From: Pseudomonadota bacterium
GTDB taxonomy: Bacteria; Myxococcota_A; Polyangia; Polyangiales; Polyangiaceae
Direction: 5' to 3'
NCBI GenBank assembly: GCA_003242355.1
Contig: QGUH01000102.1
Location: 1 to 8,726 of the forward strand
DNA length: 8,726 bases
Notes under the pieces: generated by a model
What the model was told of the DNA's origin: nothing
The model's database searches: none
Seen by the model: only the letters and a program-made list of their open reading frames with translations
Position numbers and translations under genes: made by a program
Part shown: piece by piece, positions 6,633-8,726 of the stretch
Layout of the letters: every line of letters starts with the position of its first letter
Position numbering within the stretch: position 1 is the first letter of the stretch

Positions 6633-6661
6633 AGCATACCCGAGTGCTCTTCGACTGCCAT
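6633..6661 (-). promoter_or_regulatory. Candidate sigma70-type promoter for the kinase
   Basis: On the minus strand, ATGGCA (6661-6656) and TATGCT (6638-6633) sit 17 bp apart and match the -35 and -10 consensus at 4 of 6 each. The GTG start is 13 nt beyond the -10, so a normally spaced transcript would be nearly leaderless. That would fit the absence of a ribosome site. Such matches arise easily by chance. Confidence 0.22.
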
Positions 6662-6811
6662 CCGCCCTGACGACCCGCGACAGCGATCGGGCCCGAAGAG
6701 TGGGACGAGGCGGTCCCGTGTGTGTGCGCCGGGCGGGGCGCTTCGCGTGCCGAGGCGTTCCCACGAGGAGGACGGCTCCTACATTGGTTCCCAAGCGAGG
6801 CACTGCGCTGT

Positions 6812-6834
6812 AAGCTCGTGCCCGTGACGAGCTT
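6812..6834. promoter_or_regulatory. Perfect inverted repeat, candidate operator
   Basis: AAGCTCGT (6812-6819) is perfectly mirrored by ACGAGCTT (6827-6834) with a 7-bp centre. Half-sites are 15 bp apart, a size suited to a dimeric DNA-binding regulator. It overlaps a weak -10-like TAAGCT (6811-6816), which has TTCCCA (6788-6793) at a 17-bp spacing. It lies 84 bp before the transporter start. A hairpin in a leader RNA is the alternative. No regulator gene is in the window. Confidence 0.45.
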
Positions 6835-6858
6835 CGAGCGGCGCGAACGCGTGCCGAT

Positions 6859-6878
6859 GCCGCGAAACGGATCGCGGC
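6859..6878 (+). promoter_or_regulatory. Leader hairpin before the transporter
   Basis: GCCGCGA (6859-6865) pairs perfectly with TCGCGGC (6872-6878) across a 6-nt loop. Ten bases later comes a T6 run (6889-6894), then the ribosome site. The gap is too long for a standard terminator. An attenuating or structural role in the 5' leader is possible but unproven. Confidence 0.35.
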
Positions 6879-6901
6879 TCATTCCTCGTTTTTTACACGG
6901 G

Positions 6902-6907
6902 AAGGAG
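6902..6907 (+). promoter_or_regulatory. Ribosome binding site of the DASS transporter
   Basis: AAGGAG ends 11 nt before ATG 6919. It is the clearest Shine-Dalgarno in the window and supports this start over alternatives. The less GC-rich T-run just upstream should keep the site accessible. Confidence 0.7.
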
Positions 6908-6918
6908 CGGTCGCCCGG

Positions 6919-8385
6919 ATGACGGGGCTCGCGCTCCCCGCGAGCACCGTCCAGCGAGTCGGGCTGTTCATCGGTCTCACGCTCGCGCTCCTCGTCGGGT
7001 GGTTCGTGCCGGAGCTCCAGGCGATCGAGGGGTACGGAACGCGCCCCGCACGGGCAGCCGCCGTTGCCGTGATGATGGCGGTTTTTTGGCTGACCGAGGC
7101 GGTGTCCATCGAGGTGACGGCGTGTATGCCGCTGCTGCTCTTTCCACTGCTCGGCGTGTTCGGGGGCGACTACGTCGGCGATCTCGGCAAGACGGCCCTG
7201 CGCTACCTCGACGCCTACGTGCTCCTCTTCTTCGGGGGCATGACGATCGGCGCCGCGATCGAAGAATGCGGGCTGCACCGCCGCATCGCCCTCACCATCA
7301 TGTGCCGGCTCGGCGCGGAGCCGCATCGGCTGTTGCTCGGCATGCTCGCTGCCACGGCATTCGTTTCGCTGTGGATTTCCAACACCGCGACCGCGGTGAT
7401 GATGGTGCCGATCGCCGTCGCGCTCGCCAAAGAGCTCGAGGTCGCTCTGGGCGAGAAACGCCTCGTGCATCTCGGTGCAGGGCTCATGCTCGCCGTGGCC
7501 TACGGCGCCAACGTCGGCGGCATCGGCACCAAGATCGGAACGAGCACCAACTCCATTTTCGCCGGCTTCGTCTCGAACCGCTTCGGAATCGAGCTCGGCT
7601 TCCTCCAGTTCTCGCTCGTGGCGCTGCCCTTCGTGCTGCTCTTCTTGCCGCTCGCCTGGTTCGTCCTCTGGGTGCACGGAAAGAAGGACGGGATTCGCAC
7701 GAGCGCGGGGCGTGCCGTGCTCGAACGGGAGCTCCGTGCTTTGGGAGTGGCCTCTCGGCGCGAGCGGGCCGTCGGCATGGTGTTTTTCGGGGCGGCGTTG
7801 CTCTGGATGGCGAGCGATCTCGTCCGTCCGCTCGTCGCGCCGGGGCTCGGGGAGCTCCTCGGATTTCGTTTTCAGGGCAAGCATTACGAAGCCGGGGTCG
7901 CGCTCCTTGCGGGGTTCGTGCTGCTCGCGACGCGGCTCTTGTCGCTGCGCGCGTTGTTCTCGATGCCCTATGGCAGCCTGGTGCTGCTCGGGGGGAGCCT
8001 CGCCATGGCGGGCGGCATCGAGGGCAGCGGTCTCTCTGCCTGGCTCTCCACCAAGCTCGCGCTGCTGAACGCACTCGCGTTCCCGCTTCAGATCCTGCTC
8101 GCCGCGTTCGGCACCATCGCGCTCTCGGCGGTGGCTTCGAACACGGCCACGATCAACATCGTTCTCAACGTCCTCCCGCAGAACGTGACCGTGTTGTTCG
8201 CCTCGGCCATCGGCGCCTCGTGCGACTTCATGCTCCCTGCGGGCACGCCGCCGAACGCGATCGTCTTCGGCAGCGGTTACATCCGCCTCGCCACGATGAT
8301 CCGCATCGGGTTCTTGCTCAACGTGCTCGCGGGCGTGCTCGTCACCCTCTACATGCTCGGCTACGCACAGTGGGTCCTCCCCTGA
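6919..8385 (+). CDS. DASS/SLC13-family anion:sodium symporter
   Basis: A 488-residue inner-membrane transporter of the divalent anion:Na+ symporter family, whose members import dicarboxylates, citrate or sulfate with sodium. The chain is almost wholly hydrophobic, with about a dozen membrane segments. Both inverted-repeat signature motifs are present: SNTATAVMMVPIA (Ser154-Asn155-Thr156), followed by GGIGTKIGTSTN (200-211), and SNTATINIVLNVLP (Ser407-Asn408-Thr409), followed by PAGTPPNAIVFGSG (440-453). In family structures the SNT motifs contact the substrate and sodium. The first repeat has STN where the second has PPN. The usual Trp-containing motif before the second half appears as MPYGSLVLLGGSLAMAGGI. 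Length is close to the family norm. It has a strong ribosome site and stands alone on its strand, divergent from the kinase. Substrate cannot be set from sequence; a C4-dicarboxylate is a reasonable guess. Confidence 0.92.
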   Translation: MTGLALPASTVQRVGLFIGLTLALLVGWFVPELQAIEGYGTRPARAAAVAVMMAVFWLTEAVSIEVTACMPLLLFPLLGVFGGDYVGDLGKTALRYLDAYVLLFFGGMTIGAAIEECGLHRRIALTIMCRLGAEPHRLLLGMLAATAFVSLWISNTATAVMMVPIAVALAKELEVALGEKRLVHLGAGLMLAVAYGANVGGIGTKIGTSTNSIFAGFVSNRFGIELGFLQFSLVALPFVLLFLPLAWFVLWVHGKKDGIRTSAGRAVLERELRALGVASRRERAVGMVFFGAALLWMASDLVRPLVAPGLGELLGFRFQGKHYEAGVALLAGFVLLATRLLSLRALFSMPYGSLVLLGGSLAMAGGIEGSGLSAWLSTKLALLNALAFPLQILLAAFGTIALSAVASNTATINIVLNVLPQNVTVLFASAIGASCDFMLPAGTPPNAIVFGSGYIRLATMIRIGFLLNVLAGVLVTLYMLGYAQWVLP

Positions 8386-8402
8386 GCACTCGAACGGCTT
8401 AC

Positions 8403-8426
8403 CCGCGAAGGGGGGACCCTTCGTGG
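8403..8426 (+). terminator. Stem-loop after the transporter, possible terminator
   Basis: CCGCGAAGGG (8403-8412) pairs with CCCTTCGTGG (8417-8426), with one G-T pair and a 4-nt loop, starting 17 bp after the stop codon. No T-run follows. The right arm lies inside the downstream repeat and the left arm mostly outside it, so the second repeat copy forms only the inner 5-bp AAGGG/CCCTT stem. Confidence 0.35.
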
Positions 8427-8510
8427 CTGCTAGCTGGGAAGGAGCGTCGGAGGGGGGAGGGCTGCGAAGGTACTAGCTGTGAGCCGCGAGCGAAGGGGTG
8501 AGGCCTTTTC
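8410..8510. repeat. 101-bp identical repeat, copy 1
   Basis: First identical copy within the 43-bp array. Identity begins inside a G-run and ends at GGCCTTTTC, after which the copies differ (AACG here against CGGT in copy 2). Confidence 0.95.
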
Positions 8511-8538
8511 AACGAGCAGCTGTGAAGGAGGGGGCAAG

Positions 8539-8639
8539 GGGGGGACCCTTCGTGGCTGCTAGCTGGGAAGGAGCGTCGGAGGGGGGAGGGCTGCGAAGGT
8601 ACTAGCTGTGAGCCGCGAGCGAAGGGGTGAGGCCTTTTC
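8539..8639. repeat. 101-bp identical repeat, copy 2
   Basis: Second identical copy. A 28-bp spacer (8511-8538) separates it from copy 1. That spacer contains most of a further diverged unit beginning AGCTGTGAAGGAG at 8518. Confidence 0.95.
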
Positions 8640-8646
8640 CGGTCTC

Positions 8647-8726
8647 TAATACAAATCGGAGGCTGCCGCCGAAAAAAAAGGGTGACAACAAGAGGGGGGC
8701 AGGAGCAATCACATAAAAACAGAGAG
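8647..8726. other. Composition-shifted window end
   Basis: The final 80 bases are much richer in A and T than the rest, with an A8 run (8672-8679) and ATAAAAACAGAGAG at the very end. No gene, RNA or site is recognisable. This may be real intergenic DNA, the edge of a foreign segment, or poor sequence at a contig end. Confidence 0.4.

Larger units (their letters stand above)
6620..6918. promoter_or_regulatory. Divergent control region, kinase and transporter
   Basis: These 299 bp separate two divergent genes and should hold both promoters. They contain the weak kinase promoter candidate, a perfect inverted repeat (6812-6834), a second hairpin (6859-6878), a T6 run (6889-6894) and the transporter ribosome site. 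Open frames across it look like chance, though a short one overlaps the transporter start (see findings). Confidence 0.55.
8406..8646. repeat. G-rich tandem array with 43-bp period
   Basis: Positions 8410-8510 and 8539-8639 are identical over 101 bp, 129 bp apart. Inside, AGCTGkGA starts at 8432, 8475, 8518, 8561 and 8604, exactly 43 bp apart each time. A second block, AAGGGG with GA or GAG nearby, recurs about 18-20 bp into several units. Adjacent units agree at about half of positions, so the array is an old diverged 43-bp minisatellite whose three-unit block was later duplicated. The plus strand is purine-rich with long G-runs. Stops interrupt the frames I checked. Function unknown. Confidence 0.85.

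Noticed and set aside
5594..6670. Plus-strand frame opposite the kinase
   Set aside because: No recognisable domain; it covers the kinase catalytic motifs on the opposite strand and runs into the intergenic region.
6899..6909. GGGAAGGAGCG shared between the transporter ribosome site and the 43-bp array
   Set aside because: The match is mainly the Shine-Dalgarno core with no extended similarity, so chance is the simpler explanation.
6631..7884. Long minus-strand open frame opposite the transporter
   Set aside because: Composition is dominated by Glu, His and Arg, an artefact of reading opposite a hydrophobic membrane protein; it also crosses the divergent control region.
8406..8646. CRISPR array
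   Set aside because: Units diverge throughout and there are no constant repeats with unique spacers; the 101-bp copies are far too long and no cas gene is present.

Overview
The window is high-GC DNA that most resembles a myxobacterium (Myxococcota, probably the Polyangia/Sorangiineae side). Four things support this: a MYXO-CTERM-type C-terminal sorting tail on a secreted protease, a Ser/Thr kinase with the HRDVSPQN catalytic loop common in myxobacterial kinases, PEGA-domain proteins, and Cys-motif/Gly-linker lipoproteins. No phage, transposase, rRNA, tRNA or CRISPR was seen. Repeats lie at both ends and the last ~80 bases change composition, so the window may be a complete draft contig that broke at repeats.

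Layout, left to right. Positions 1-750 are non-coding as far as I can see. They hold two copies of a 160-bp sequence (one substitution, 452 bp apart) and a pair of GC-rich hairpins. Positions 751-2442 (+) encode a lipoprotein with two Cys motifs and a type 1 periplasmic-binding-protein fold. Positions 2538-3644 (+) encode an S1-family (trypsin-fold) protease with an apparent lipobox and a MYXO-CTERM tail. These two genes probably form a short operon for envelope or surface proteins. A 243-bp convergent intergenic region follows.

On the minus strand, a transmembrane Ser/Thr kinase with an extracytoplasmic PEGA-like domain (6619-4973) is followed, with a 4-bp ATGA overlap, by a secreted TPR/PEGA protein (4976-3888). 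The two look translationally coupled and may work together: a kinase inside the membrane, with PEGA domains outside it on both partners. Divergent from the kinase, after a 299-bp regulatory region with a perfect 8-bp inverted repeat and a leader hairpin, lies a DASS/SLC13-family anion:sodium symporter (6919-8385, +).

Downstream of the transporter (about 8406-8646) is a G-rich tandem array. It looks like two 101-bp copies, but it has a hidden 43-bp period: AGCTGkGA recurs at exact 43-bp steps, and three diverged units form a 129-bp higher-order repeat. This array is the most distinctive unexplained structure in the window. The protein-coding part is accessory but recognisable, and I see no clear new defence or mobile system.
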